This document shows, one piece after another, positions 41,375 to 41,425 of a stretch of DNA of 41,425 nucleotides; the first letter of the stretch is position 1; every line of letters starts with the position of its first letter. The stretch comes from Ruminococcus sp. (GTDB lineage Bacteria > Bacillota > Clostridia > Oscillospirales > Ruminococcaceae). The translations under genes and the position numbers were made by a program. The stretch lies in the NCBI GenBank assembly GCA_017478965.1, contig JAFVCV010000006.1:1-41425 (forward strand), given 5' to 3'. The notes beneath the pieces are model-generated. The model ran no database searches, was not told the DNA's origin, and saw only the letters and a list, made by a program, of their open reading frames with translations.

Positions 41375-41425
41375 GTACCTATATAACGGCTCATTACAGC
41401 CATCTCTGCTGCGGCAGGAGAAAAA

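Overview
The window looks like the chromosome of a Gram-positive Clostridia gut commensal, most likely a Ruminococcus-like Oscillospiraceae. The reasons are strong AGGAGG-type ribosome binding sites, consensus TTGACA-17-TATAAT promoters, Ser-rich linkers in exported proteins, an NPATG wall-sorting tail, and best-recognised families typical of that group. This is inference from sequence style; no species marker gene is present.

Layout. (1) 1-3120: the tail of one + strand gene, then a four-gene minus-strand operon of two unrecognised proteins, a ClpP-like protease and a VirD4/TraG-like ATPase without membrane segments. (2) 3271-5904: a tRNA-Arg(ACG), a 21-bp inverted-repeat element, a truncated four-helix-bundle gene, a MATE efflux gene behind an attenuator-like leader, and the catalytic end of a tyrosine integrase. 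(3) 5889-9057: prophage debris. It holds a frameshifted MuF capsid protein with a C-terminal toxin-like domain and a small overlapping downstream ORF, a DNA methyltransferase, a second orphan toxin module (JAB/MPN-like) with its own small ORF, and a truncated HNH endonuclease. (4) 9148-31610: one 22-kb operon of 23 tightly packed genes from a consensus promoter to a strong terminator. It encodes a surface glycan: initiating sugar-phosphate transferase, Wzx, Wzy, two LicD enzymes, CDP-polyol-type cytidylyltransferases, ATP-grasp enzymes including an ATP-grasp/HAD fusion, and a complete legionaminic-acid-type nonulosonate pathway ending in CMP activation. (5) 31609-32860: a second, different MuF fragment with a GNAT-like C-terminal domain and a small downstream ORF. 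(6) 32950-35149: an esterase lipoprotein broken by an in-frame TAG, a DnaQ-like exonuclease and a DUF1294 protein. (7) 35153-40473: a flavin-based extracellular redox locus (FMN-binding membrane protein, ApbE, NusG-II protein, Gx transporter) divergent from a wall-anchored surface protein, with three copies of a 22-bp dyad between them. (8) 40591-41374: a DUF3592-type membrane protein.

How the parts work together. The glycan operon supplies its own CMP-nonulosonate, makes the lipid-linked unit, decorates it with phospho-alcohols and acyl groups, flips and polymerises it. It is bracketed by relics of two unrelated phage capsid genes, so the locus appears to have been assembled in prophage debris. 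The three MuF C-terminal modules share one architecture: toxin-like domain, small overlapping ORF, intrinsic terminator, then ATACCCA and a new ribosome binding site. They look like exchangeable toxin/immunity cassettes, one of them an orphan without its capsid N-terminus.
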